Both the position numbers and the translations under genes were made by a program. The notes beneath the pieces are model-generated. The model made no database searches and was not told the DNA's origin. It saw nothing but the letters and a program-made list of their open reading frames with translations. Shown one piece after another: positions 1-5,919 of a stretch of 10,464 nt of DNA. The DNA is from Thermoanaerobaculales bacterium. Its GTDB lineage: Bacteria > Acidobacteriota > Thermoanaerobaculia > Thermoanaerobaculales > Sulfomarinibacteraceae. Location of the stretch: the NCBI GenBank assembly GCA_025456385.1, contig JALOKS010000062.1, positions 1 to 10,464 of the forward strand. Direction: 5' to 3'. Position 1 is the stretch's first letter. Every line of letters starts with the position of its first letter.

Positions 1-272
1 TGGTCGCGCTTGTGGTTGCCCGTCTCGGCGGAGCTCGCATCGGCCACGATCTCGCCGTCCGCGAGGCCGGTTGCGGGATCCACGCTGAGTGTGCCGGAGG
101 TCAGGCGGAGGCTGCCGTGCACCGTGTGCAGGGTCGCACCGAGGCTGAACCGGACCTGTGTGCGGGCTGGGTCGAGCTCGATCTCGAGCCCGGATGCGGC
201 CGCCGGCGCAGTGCCGAGAGCCGCCATGGCGATGACGGCAACGGCGAGCCGGCGCGCGCGTGCCGTTCTCAC
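1..272 (-). CDS. YceI-like exported protein (partial, C-terminus beyond window)
   Basis: The first 90 codons are visible, read from a GTG at 272-270. Residues 1-27 look like a Sec signal peptide: a basic start, a run of Ala/Val/Leu, then A-A-A-S. The mature start (E-L-D-P-A-R-T-Q-V-R-F-S-L-G-A-T-L-H-T-V-H-G, then D-P-A-T-G-L-A-D-G-E-I and D-A-S-S-A-E-T-G-N) follows the usual opening of the YceI fold, a lipocalin-like periplasmic barrel that binds isoprenoid or other lipid ligands in studied members. The start is set by a GTGA overlap with the stop of the upstream barrel gene and by GAGGA seven bases before GTG. It is the third gene of the operon beginning at 1410. The ligand is unknown and the lipocalin-like role is inferred from the family only. 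Confidence 0.85.
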   Translation of the reverse strand, partial: MRTARARRLAVAVIAMAALGTAPAAASGLEIELDPARTQVRFSLGATLHTVHGSLRLTSGTLSVDPATGLADGEIVADASSAETGNHKRD

Positions 273-1219
273 AAGCCGATCCTCAGCAGCGTTCGCAGGT
301 TCACGAGCGGGTCGTTCACCGCCTCGGCGGCCGGCGGCCGCCGCACCGACAGCGGGCTGTAGAAGAGCTCGACGCCGAGCGCCGTGCGCCCACCGAGGGC
401 CCAGGAGGCGCCGGCGGTGGCCGACCAGGTCCAACCGTCCGCGAGGAGCAGGCTGCGATCGGTCGCACCGGCGGTCCGGGCGTCGACCTGAAACTCCATG
501 TCCATGTACGTCGCGGCGAGACCGGCATGGACGTCGGTGGCGCCGACCTCGACGCCGCCCGTGAGGGCGACGCCGAGGTGGTCGAGGCTCAGGCTGTCGT
601 TCGACGGAGCCTCGCAGCCGTAGAGGTTGTCCGGCGATCCGGGCGGGTACGACGCATCCGCCTCGGAGCAGGTGAAGTCGCCCTCCACGCGACCGGTCTG
701 GCCGAACACGCGGATGCCGAGGACCCAGCCACCCGACCCGAGGACCGGGCGCTCGAGGGCGAGGGCGAGCAGCTGCGAGCGCACACCCTCCACCTCGACC
801 GGCGGCACGTAGGAGAGGTCCAGGGACCACCGAGCCGGCAGGCCCATCGTGAGCCGCGGCCGGACGAACAGCGGCACGCGGTTGATGTCCTCCACCTTGG
901 TGCCGCCGAAGCCGACCCGCCGCTGCTCCTCGCTGAGCTGCGGGAGGGAGTCGAGCTCGAGGCCGAGCTCGAAGGTCCACGGCTCGCGGGCGCGCGGCGG
1001 GCCGAGGCCGGTCAGCAGGCTGACCGAGTTGTAGTACTTCATCGCCCAGGCCTCCGGCCGATCCCAGTCGAGCTCCTCGACCTCGTCGATGACCGTCTGC
1101 GACGCGGCCGGGGCAGCCGCGGTCATCGCGAGCAGGGCGGCGAGGGCGGCGACGAGTCCCCGGCGCGCGAGCTCCCGCCCGCGCGCCGGGGATGCAGTCG
1201 GCCGCCGGGCTCCCGTCAC
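269..1219 (-). CDS. Exported probable outer-membrane beta-barrel protein
   Basis: This is a 316-residue protein of unrecognised family. Residues 1-41 form a long signal peptide with an arginine-rich start and an Ala/Leu core ending A-A-S-Q. The rest is rich in short amphipathic strands with alternating aromatic and hydrophobic residues (for example W-T-F-E-L-G-L-E-L, W-S-L-D-L-S-Y, Y-M-D-M-E-F-Q-V, A-L-G-V-E-L-F-Y-S), as expected of an outer-membrane barrel of perhaps 8-12 strands. Cys184 and Cys202 lie in a Gly/Pro/Asp-rich stretch and could form a disulfide in an external loop. The reading frame stays open upstream to an ATG at 1321, but that part overlaps the DUF2892 gene. I chose the GTG at 1219, which makes a GTGA overlap with its stop, the same arrangement as at the downstream junction. 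The last residue is Leu rather than the usual aromatic, so barrel assignment is an inference. Confidence 0.7.
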   Translation of the reverse strand: MTGARRPTASPARGRELARRGLVAALAALLAMTAAAPAASQTVIDEVEELDWDRPEAWAMKYYNSVSLLTGLGPPRAREPWTFELGLELDSLPQLSEEQRRVGFGGTKVEDINRVPLFVRPRLTMGLPARWSLDLSYVPPVEVEGVRSQLLALALERPVLGSGGWVLGIRVFGQTGRVEGDFTCSEADASYPPGSPDNLYGCEAPSNDSLSLDHLGVALTGGVEVGATDVHAGLAATYMDMEFQVDARTAGATDRSLLLADGWTWSATAGASWALGGRTALGVELFYSPLSVRRPPAAEAVNDPLVNLRTLLRIGL

Positions 1220-1410
1220 CCCTCGGTCCGCATCCGGCAGGTCGAGAGGCCGAAGGGCAGGTAGGCCGGGCAGCACGAGAGCGTCGCGGTCGCGAGCGGC
1301 ACCAGGCCGACCAGCCCCCACCAGGTCTTGAAGTAATAGCCGGCAGCCAGGATCGCGATCCCGGCCACGGCGCGGATGATGCGGTCGGCGCCGCCAACGT
1401 TCTTCGTCAT
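1216..1410 (-). CDS. DUF2892 (YgaP-like transmembrane domain) small membrane protein
   Basis: This 64-residue protein begins M-T-K-N-V-G-G-A-D-R-I-I-R, the typical start of the DUF2892 family, which also forms the membrane part of the rhodanese YgaP. Two membrane helices are apparent, about residues 11-27 and 31-46, joined by K-T-W-W-G. They are followed by the family's cysteine-bearing tail, here Cys46, Cys47 and Cys58 (L-S-C-C-P ... G-L-S-T-C). The start is fixed by a very strong ribosome-binding site, ten bases complementary to the 16S tail at 1415-1424, four bases from the ATG. It is the promoter-proximal gene of a three-gene operon and lies opposite a Crp/Fnr regulator. Members often sit with sulfur- or redox-related genes; no rhodanese domain is present here, so a role in sulfur or redox handling is only suggested. 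Confidence 0.88.
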   Translation of the reverse strand: MTKNVGGADRIIRAVAGIAILAAGYYFKTWWGLVGLVPLATATLSCCPAYLPFGLSTCRMRTEG

Positions 1411-1429
1411 GTCGTCACCTCCTTGTCGA

Positions 1430-1478
1430 GAGCCGATGATGGAGCAGCGTGAGACTCGATTTCAGTAACAAATGTCAC
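1430..1478 (-). promoter_or_regulatory. Candidate Crp/Fnr-type operator and class II promoter for the DUF2892 operon
   Basis: GTAACAAATGTCAC at 1465-1478 is a 14-bp near-palindrome: half-sites GTAACA and TGTCAC differ at one position and are separated by AA. The general layout resembles Crp/Fnr-superfamily boxes with a two-base centre, such as the PrfA box. On the minus strand a CATCAT hexamer (1441-1436, four of six matches to a -10) puts the start near 1430, so the dyad centre falls close to -41.5, the class II activator position. The leader would be about 20 nt and hold the strong ribosome-binding site. The same site lies about 40-50 bp before the regulator's own ATG, so it could also mediate autoregulation. 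All of this is inference from spacing. Confidence 0.35.
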
Positions 1479-1517
1479 CATGAGGCTATTCGCGGCCCCT
1501 GGTATCGTGGTGACGTC

Positions 1518-2171
1518 ATGAGTGCAGACATCCTGGAGCGCGCGACCGCGGCCTTCGAGGTCCTGGCGCGGCTCGCGCCGGAGCACCGCGACCTCGTCCG
1601 GTCGCGAGGGCGAGCTGTGGAGATGCCGGCCGGCGGGTATCTCTTCCGCCCCGGCGATCGCTGCGAGGGCCTCGGATTCGTGGTCGGCGGTTCGGTCAAG
1701 GTCAGCGTCCTCTCGGAGTCCGGGCGCGAGATGGTGCTCTACCGCGTGCGACCCGGGGAGTCGTGCACGGTGACGGCGTCGTGTCTGGTGAGCGACACGC
1801 CCTTCGCGGCCCAGGGAGTCGCGGAGGATGCGGTGACGGCGCTCGCGATGCCGCGGCCGGTGTTCGACGCGCTCTTCGAGGGCTCGCCGGTGTTCCGCCG
1901 CTTCGTGCTCGAGATCTTCAGCGGTCGGGTCACGCTCCTCATGGAGCTCGTCCACGAGGTCGCCTTCAACAAGCTCGACCGGCGGCTCGGCGCGCGGCTG
2001 CTCGAGCTCGGCCCGGTGGTGAGCATGAGCCACCAGGAGCTCGCCGACGAGCTCGGCACGACCCGCGAGATCATCTCCCGCATCCTCGAGAGCTTCGCCG
2101 ACGCCGGGGCGGTGTCGCTCGGCCGACGACGAATCACGGTTGTGGACCGGGACCGGCTGAGGGTGCCGTAG
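1518..2171 (+). CDS. Crp/Fnr family transcriptional regulator
   Basis: This is a 217-residue DNA-binding regulator. Residues about 20-115 form a cyclic-nucleotide-type beta-roll (A-G-G-Y-L-F-R-P-G-D, then G-G-S-V-K-V-S and the G-R-E-M-V-L-Y-R-V-R-P-G-E-S strand), followed by a long dimer helix at about 120-160 and a winged helix-turn-helix. The HTH reads S-H-Q-E-L-A-D-E-L-G-T-T-R-E-I-I-S-R-I-L (171-190). Its recognition helix carries R183, E184, S187 and R188, combining CRP-like R-E with FNR-like E-x-x-S-R. Cys49, Cys83 and Cys89 sit in the sensory half; there is no N-terminal four-cysteine Fe-S motif as in FNR, so a thiol- or sulfur-based signal is possible but unproven. An in-frame ATG at 1449 exists; I chose 1518 because the protein then begins just before the domain and GGTGA lies six bases upstream. 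It is divergent from the DUF2892 operon and ends two bases from the mntP stop. Confidence 0.88.
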   Translation: MSADILERATAAFEVLARLAPEHRDLVRSRGRAVEMPAGGYLFRPGDRCEGLGFVVGGSVKVSVLSESGREMVLYRVRPGESCTVTASCLVSDTPFAAQGVAEDAVTALAMPRPVFDALFEGSPVFRRFVLEIFSGRVTLLMELVHEVAFNKLDRRLGARLLELGPVVSMSHQELADELGTTREIISRILESFADAGAVSLGRRRITVVDRDRLRVP

Positions 2172-2173
2172 CC

Positions 2174-2734
2174 TCAGGCGAGGTGCTCGACGACGATCCA
2201 GCAGCCGATCGCGATCAGGACCACGCCGCCGACCGCGGCCATGCGGGACCCGAAGCGGAGGCCGAGGTGGCGCCCGCCGACGGTGCCGAGCACGGTCATG
2301 ATGGCCGCAGTGACCCCGATGACGAGGGCTGGCAGCCAGACCTCGACGCCGAGGGCGGCGAAGCTGAGGCCCACCGCGAGGGCGTCGATGCTGGTGGCGA
2401 CCGACAGCCCGACCAGGCTCCAGCCGCGGGTGGGATCAGCGCCGAGCCCGGCCGGGCCGCCGTCGCGGGCGGCGTCGACGATCATCCGCCCGCCGACCAC
2501 CGTGAGCAGGGCAAAGGCGAGCCAGTGGTCCCAGCTCTCGATCAGCGGCCGCACGGAGGTGCCCGCGGCCCAGCCGATGACCGGCATCAGGGCCTGGAAG
2601 AGTCCGAAGTGCCAGGCCAGGCGCAGGGTCTGCCGGCGCGAGGCACCGCCGAGGCCGACGGCGACACCGATGGCGACGGCAAACGCGTCCATCGCGAGCC
2701 CGAGCGCGATGCCGAAGAGGACGATCAGCTGCAC
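2174..2734 (-). CDS. mntP: Manganese efflux pump MntP
   Basis: This 186-residue protein has the length and two-fold repeated architecture of MntP (formerly YebN), which exports Mn2+ across the inner membrane. About six membrane helices are visible. The two signature segments are G-L-A-M-D-A-F-A-V-A-I (Asp16) and A-T-S-I-D-A-L-A-V-G-L (Asp117), with W-H-F-G-L-F-Q-A-L-M-P-V-I-G-W between them and I-G-C-W-I near the end. The open frame runs on far upstream, but only as a shadow of dmeF. GTG at 2734 aligns with the family's N-terminus and has GGGG five bases before it. The leader predicted from the promoter is only about 14 nt, so there is no room for the Mn-sensing yybP-ykoY riboswitch that often precedes mntP. 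It diverges from dmeF. Confidence 0.93.
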   Translation of the reverse strand: MQLIVLFGIALGLAMDAFAVAIGVAVGLGGASRRQTLRLAWHFGLFQALMPVIGWAAGTSVRPLIESWDHWLAFALLTVVGGRMIVDAARDGGPAGLGADPTRGWSLVGLSVATSIDALAVGLSFAALGVEVWLPALVIGVTAAIMTVLGTVGGRHLGLRFGSRMAAVGGVVLIAIGCWIVVEHLA

Positions 2735-2754
2735 CGGAACCCCATGGGCAGGGC

Positions 2755-2783
2755 AGGATAACCGTGCCGGCAGGCGCTGTCGA
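2755..2783 (-). promoter_or_regulatory. Probable sigma70-type promoter of mntP
   Basis: On the minus strand TCGACA (2783-2778, five of six matches to TTGACA) is followed after 17 bases by TATCCT (2760-2755, four of six matches to TATAAT). Transcription would begin near 2748, leaving a very short leader with the GGGG ribosome-binding site. It is back to back with the dmeF promoter: the two -35 boxes are 11 bp apart, close enough for one metal-responsive regulator to affect both. Confidence 0.5.
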
Positions 2784-2794
2784 GCCGAGGAACG

Positions 2795-2823
2795 CTGAGA
2801 ATCGATCGCGGCTGGGCTATGAT
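2795..2823 (+). promoter_or_regulatory. Probable sigma70-type promoter of dmeF
   Basis: CTGAGA (2795-2800, four of six matches) and TATGAT (2818-2823, five of six) are separated by exactly 17 bases. Transcription would begin near 2830. The ATG that gives the longest dmeF frame (2819) lies inside this -10 box, so if the promoter is used that ATG is not transcribed and a downstream start must serve. Confidence 0.5.
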
Positions 2824-3778
2824 CCGAGGCCACGGAGGCACGGGTCTGACGCACGAGCACCACTTCGACCAGCACCTGCCGAAGCCGGCGGAGGCGCGGA
2901 CCCGCTGGGTGGTGGCCATGACCGCCGCCACCATGGTCGTGGAGATCGCCGCGGGCCTCGTCTTCGGCTCGATGGCCCTGCTCGCCGACGGCCTGCACAT
3001 GGCCTCGCACGCAGCCGCTCTCGGCCTCTCGGCGCTCGCCTACGCCTTCGCGCGCCGCCACGCCCACGACCCCGGCTTCAGCTTCGGCACCGGCAAGGTC
3101 AACTCGCTGGCCGGCTTCGCGAGCGCGGTGGTGCTGGCGCTGTTCGCCGTGCTGATGGGGCTCGAGAGTGTCCGCCGCTTCCTCAGCCCCGTCGCCATCG
3201 CCTACGACCAGGCGATCGCAGTCGCCGTGCTCGGGCTCGCCGTCAACGGCCTCAGCGTGCTCATCCTGCGGGAACGGCACGAGCACTCCCATGGCGCCGG
3301 AGGCCCTGACCACCATCATGACCACGACCATGCACTGCGGGCGGCCCACCTGCACGTGCTCGCTGACGCTCTGACCTCGCTGCTCGCCATCGTCGCCCTG
3401 CTCGCCGCCAAGTACCTCGGGGCGGCCTGGATGGACCCGGTGATGGGGCTGGTCGGCGGCGTCCTGGTGGCGCGTTGGTCCTGGGGCCTGCTCGACAGCA
3501 CGAGCCGCGTGCTGCTCGACCGTCAGGCGCCGGAGCCGGTGCTGCAGGCGGTGCAGGCCGCGGTCGAGGGCCTTTCGGCGCGGGTCGCCGACCTGCACGT
3601 GTGGGAGATCGGCCCCGGCTACCGGGCGGCGATCGTCGCGGTCGAAAGCGGGCGACCGCTCGCGCCCGCCGAGCTCGCGGCTGCGATCCCGCCCGAGCTC
3701 GGCATCGCCCACCTGAGCCTGGAGGTGCGCGGGACGACGGGCGAGTGCGCGGACGGTCGTCCGGGGCCGTCCGCATGA
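2819..3778 (+). CDS. dmeF: Cation diffusion facilitator, DmeF-type Co2+/Ni2+ efflux transporter
   Basis: The 319-residue product matches DmeF, a CDF metal/proton antiporter of the inner membrane that exports cobalt and nickel. Six membrane helices are visible. The metal site residues are H60-x3-H64 in helix 2 (A-D-G-L-H-M-A-S-H) and H179-x3-D183 in helix 5 (H-V-L-A-D). The stretch A-F-A-R-R-H-A-H-D-P-x-F-x-F-G-T-G-K (about 77-93) is typical of DmeF. The helix 4-5 loop is histidine-rich (about 154-171), and the N-terminus has H-E-H-H. A short cytoplasmic domain follows from about 235. The start is uncertain: ATG 2819 has no ribosome-binding site and lies in the predicted -10 box, whereas an in-frame CTG at 2846 has GGAGG seven bases before it and keeps the His-rich N-terminus. 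The stop overlaps the next ATG (ATGA). Confidence 0.92.
   Translation: MIRGHGGTGLTHEHHFDQHLPKPAEARTRWVVAMTAATMVVEIAAGLVFGSMALLADGLHMASHAAALGLSALAYAFARRHAHDPGFSFGTGKVNSLAGFASAVVLALFAVLMGLESVRRFLSPVAIAYDQAIAVAVLGLAVNGLSVLILRERHEHSHGAGGPDHHHDHDHALRAAHLHVLADALTSLLAIVALLAAKYLGAAWMDPVMGLVGGVLVARWSWGLLDSTSRVLLDRQAPEPVLQAVQAAVEGLSARVADLHVWEIGPGYRAAIVAVESGRPLAPAELAAAIPPELGIAHLSLEVRGTTGECADGRPGPSA
2834..2848 (+). promoter_or_regulatory. Ribosome-binding site pointing to a CTG start for dmeF
   Basis: GGAGG at 2834-2838 is seven bases before an in-frame CTG at 2846-2848. It is the only good Shine-Dalgarno match near the dmeF start. No ATG, GTG or TTG lies at a matching distance, so either CTG is used as an uncommon start codon or the GGAGG is fortuitous. 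Confidence 0.4.
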
Positions 3779-5688
3779 GCCAGCTCCACCTGCTCGCCGA
3801 GCGCCGCTTCTGGCCGCTGTTCTGGACCCAGTTCCTGGGCGCCTTCAACGACAACCTCTTCAAGAACGCGCTGGTGATCCTTGTCGCCTACCGCTCGATG
3901 ACCCTCGTCGGGATCAGCTCGCAGACCATCGTCGTCGCCTGCGCGGGCATCTTCATTCTGCCTTTCTTCCTGTTCTCCGCGACCGCCGGTCAGCTCGCCG
4001 ACCGGCTCGCCAAGTGGCGCCTGATCCGCTGGGTGAAGGTGTGGGAGATCGGGGTCATGGCGCTGGCGGGCGTCGGCTTCGCGACCCACAGCCTCCCCCT
4101 ACTGCTCGCGGTCCTGTTCCTGATGGGCATGCAGTCGACCTTCTTCGGCCCCGCCAAGTACGCGATCCTGCCCGAGCTGCTCGACGAGGAGAGCCTGGTC
4201 GGCGGCAACGCGCTGGTGGCGATGGCGACCTTTCTCGCCATCCTCCTCGGCACCATCACCGGCGGCCTGGTGATCGCCGGCGGCGAGGTCTGGGTCGCGC
4301 GGGTCGGCGGCATGGTGGTGGCGGTCGCCCTTCTCGGCTGGCTCACGAGCCTGTACATCGTCAAGACCCCGCCCGCCAACCCCGGTCTGCGGGTCGACCG
4401 CAACCCGGTGTCCCCGATGGTCGAGATCCTCCGTGTCACCCGGCGCGTGCACTCGGTGTACCTGTCGGTGCTCGCGATCTCGTGGTTCTGGCTCCTCGGC
4501 GCCTCGTTCCTGTCGCTGCTGCCCAACTTCGCCAAGGACGTGCTCGGCGGCGACGAAACCGTCGTCACCCTCTGCCTGGCGGTCTTCTGCGTCGGCATCG
4601 GCGCCGGGTCGATGCTCTGCGAGCGGCTGTCGCGGCGCCACCTCGAGCTCGGACTCGTGCCGCTCGGCTCGATCGGGATCAGCATCTTCGCCGCCGACCT
4701 GGCCTTCGCCGGGTGGCGCTTCCGGGGCGCCGGGAGCGCAGAGCTGCTGCCCGCGGCGGAGTTCCTGCACCAGCCCGGTGGCTGGCATGTCCTCTTCGAC
4801 CTGCTCATGATCGCCGTCTTCGCCGGCTTCTACACCGTGCCTCTGATGACCTTCATCCAGCAGCGCTCGGCCGGCGGCGAGCGCTCGCGGGTGATCGCCG
4901 GCAACAACATCCTCAACTCCCTGTTCATGGTCGTGTCGTCGGTGCTGCTGGTCGGCCTGCTGGCGGTCGGGGTTTCGATACCCGGGGTGTTCCTCGCGCT
5001 CGCGCTGCTCAACATCGCGGTGGCCGCGTACATCTACACCGTCATCCCGGAGTTCCTGCTGCGTTTCGCCGCCTGGTGCCTCGCCAACCTCCTCTACCGG
5101 CTGCGGGTCAGCAACCCGGAGGGAATCCCGCATCAGGGGGCCGCGCTGCTGGCCGCCAACCACGTCAGCTTCGCCGACGGCCTGCTGGTGTCCTCGGCCT
5201 CGCCCCGACCCGTGCGCTTCGTGATGCTCGAGGAGTACGCCCGCCTGCCGATCGTCCGCTTTCTGTTCCGCGGCGCCAAGGTCATCCCGATCGCATCGGC
5301 GCGCGACAACGCCGAGCTCCTCCAGCGCGCCAACGACCGCATCGCCGAGGAGCTGGCTGCGGGCGAGCTGGTGTGCATCTTCCCCGAGGGCAGGATCACC
5401 GCGGACGGGCGCCTGTCGCCTTTCCGGCGCGGCGTCGAGCACCTCGTCCGCCGCAGCCCCGTGCCGGTGATTCCTGTCGCCCTGGTCGGGCTCTGGGGGA
5501 GCTTCTTCAGCCGCGCCGGCGGGCGCGCCATGCGGCGGCCCTTCCGCCGCTTCTGGTCGCGGGTCGAGGTGCGGGTGGGGGAGGCGATCCCGCCCGATCA
5601 GGCGACGGCGGAGCTGGTCGCCGAGCGGGTCGCCGCGCTCGGAGGATGGGACACCCCGGAGCCGTACCACCCACCCGACGCGAATTAG
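3775..5688 (+). CDS. LplT-like lysophospholipid transporter fused to PlsC-type acyltransferase
   Basis: The 637-residue protein joins two domains. Residues about 10-425 are an MFS transporter with the LplT signature near the start (F-L-G-A-F-N-D-N-L-F-K-N, 20-31) and F-F-G-P-A-K-Y-A-I-L-P-E. LplT flips lysophospholipids inward across the inner membrane. Residues about 445-625 are a PlsC-type acyltransferase with the catalytic H-x4-D box N-H-V-S-F-A-D (His463, Asp468), F-P-E-G-R (536-540) and P-V-I-P-V-A-L. The fusion suggests uptake and reacylation of lysophospholipids in one polypeptide, as the E. coli LplT plus Aas pair does. The acyl-ACP synthetase domain of Aas is absent: the protein ends about 20 residues after the acyltransferase, in a stop inside a GGAATTC array. 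The start overlaps the dmeF stop (ATGA), implying coupled translation, though the two roles are not obviously related. Confidence 0.92.
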   Translation: MSQLHLLAERRFWPLFWTQFLGAFNDNLFKNALVILVAYRSMTLVGISSQTIVVACAGIFILPFFLFSATAGQLADRLAKWRLIRWVKVWEIGVMALAGVGFATHSLPLLLAVLFLMGMQSTFFGPAKYAILPELLDEESLVGGNALVAMATFLAILLGTITGGLVIAGGEVWVARVGGMVVAVALLGWLTSLYIVKTPPANPGLRVDRNPVSPMVEILRVTRRVHSVYLSVLAISWFWLLGASFLSLLPNFAKDVLGGDETVVTLCLAVFCVGIGAGSMLCERLSRRHLELGLVPLGSIGISIFAADLAFAGWRFRGAGSAELLPAAEFLHQPGGWHVLFDLLMIAVFAGFYTVPLMTFIQQRSAGGERSRVIAGNNILNSLFMVVSSVLLVGLLAVGVSIPGVFLALALLNIAVAAYIYTVIPEFLLRFAAWCLANLLYRLRVSNPEGIPHQGAALLAANHVSFADGLLVSSASPRPVRFVMLEEYARLPIVRFLFRGAKVIPIASARDNAELLQRANDRIAEELAAGELVCIFPEGRITADGRLSPFRRGVEHLVRRSPVPVIPVALVGLWGSFFSRAGGRAMRRPFRRFWSRVEVRVGEAIPPDQATAELVAERVAALGGWDTPEPYHPPDAN

Positions 5689-5721
5689 GAATTCGGAATT
5701 CGGAATTCGGAGTTCGGAATG
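5681..5721 (+). repeat. GGAATTC tandem array 1, downstream of the transporter-acyltransferase gene
   Basis: Units of seven bases: CGAATTA, three perfect GGAATTC, GGAGTTC, and a partial GGAAT. The array begins within the gene: its first two units supply the last Asn codon and the TAG stop. It reads GGAATTC on the coding strand. Arrays 2 and 3 share the same core of three perfect units and an initial unit beginning with C. Confidence 0.9.
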
Positions 5722-5726
5722 CCGCC

Positions 5727-5749
5727 CACCCTCCCTCAGGGGGATGGTG
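5727..5749 (+). other. Imperfect hairpin after array 1
   Basis: CACCCTCCCT at 5727-5736 can pair with 5740-5749 (ending GGATGGTG), with one mismatch and a G-T pair, leaving a three-base loop. It follows the acyltransferase gene by about 40 bases and could protect or end that transcript, but there is no T-tract after it, so I do not call an intrinsic terminator. Confidence 0.35.
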
Positions 5750-5782
5750 AGCATGATGGTGATCGGCCGGGATAGGCGGATC

Positions 5783-5860
5783 TGTGGGGTCGAAGAATTC
5801 GCCGGCACGTGCCGTCATCCCGAACGAGCCGAGATCGAACCCGCTCAGAACGACCCCACA
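5783..5860. repeat. Inverted-repeat-bounded intergenic element
   Basis: Perfect 10-bp inverted repeats TGTGGGGTCG (5783-5792) and CGACCCCACA (5851-5860) flank 58 bp. Inside is a perfect 12-bp palindrome CGGCACGTGCCG (5803-5814). No coding signal is seen. The layout resembles short non-autonomous intergenic repeats, but only one copy is in the window and no flanking target duplication is evident. Its right end abuts the A-run that serves as T-tract of the minus-strand terminator. Confidence 0.5.
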
Positions 5861-5890
5861 AAAAGGAAACCCCCACCGGGCGGGTGGGGG
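5858..5890 (-). terminator. Intrinsic terminator of the repeated-module operon
   Basis: Read on the minus strand, CCCCCACC (5890-5883) pairs perfectly with GGTGGGGG (5877-5870) around a five-base loop, and is followed by TTTCCTTTTT. This is a standard Rho-independent terminator. It lies about 30 bases after the stop of the gene ending at 5920, with GGAATTC array 2 between stop and hairpin. Confidence 0.8.
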
Positions 5891-5891
5891 A

Positions 5892-5919
5892 GAATTCCGA
5901 ATTCCGAATTCCGAATTCG
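5892..5919 (-). repeat. GGAATTC tandem array 2, immediately after the 5920 stop
   Basis: On the minus strand the TGA stop (5922-5920) is followed with no gap by CGAATTC and three perfect GGAATTC units, then directly by the terminator stem. On the plus strand the array is the reverse complement of array 1, so the two arrays form a long-range inverted repeat around the convergent intergenic space. Confidence 0.92.

Noticed and set aside
1511..1518. TGACGTCA palindrome at the Crp/Fnr start codon
   Set aside because: It is only eight bases, has no Crp/Fnr half-site character and could be chance.
2735..2818. Mn-sensing yybP-ykoY riboswitch upstream of mntP
   Set aside because: The predicted leader is about 14 nt and no conserved yybP-ykoY loop sequence is visible in the gap.
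2174..3712. A 512-codon open frame on the minus strand covering mntP and continuing through dmeF
   Set aside because: Only the last 186 codons look like a protein (MntP). The rest is low-complexity His/Arg/Asp sequence antisense to dmeF, as expected in very GC-rich DNA.
4014..5808. Long open frames on both strands across the transporter-acyltransferase gene (plus 4014-5750, minus 4099-5808)
   Set aside because: Both are Arg/Ala/Pro-rich shadows with no domain and no ribosome-binding site. The frame 3775-5688 carries all the motifs.
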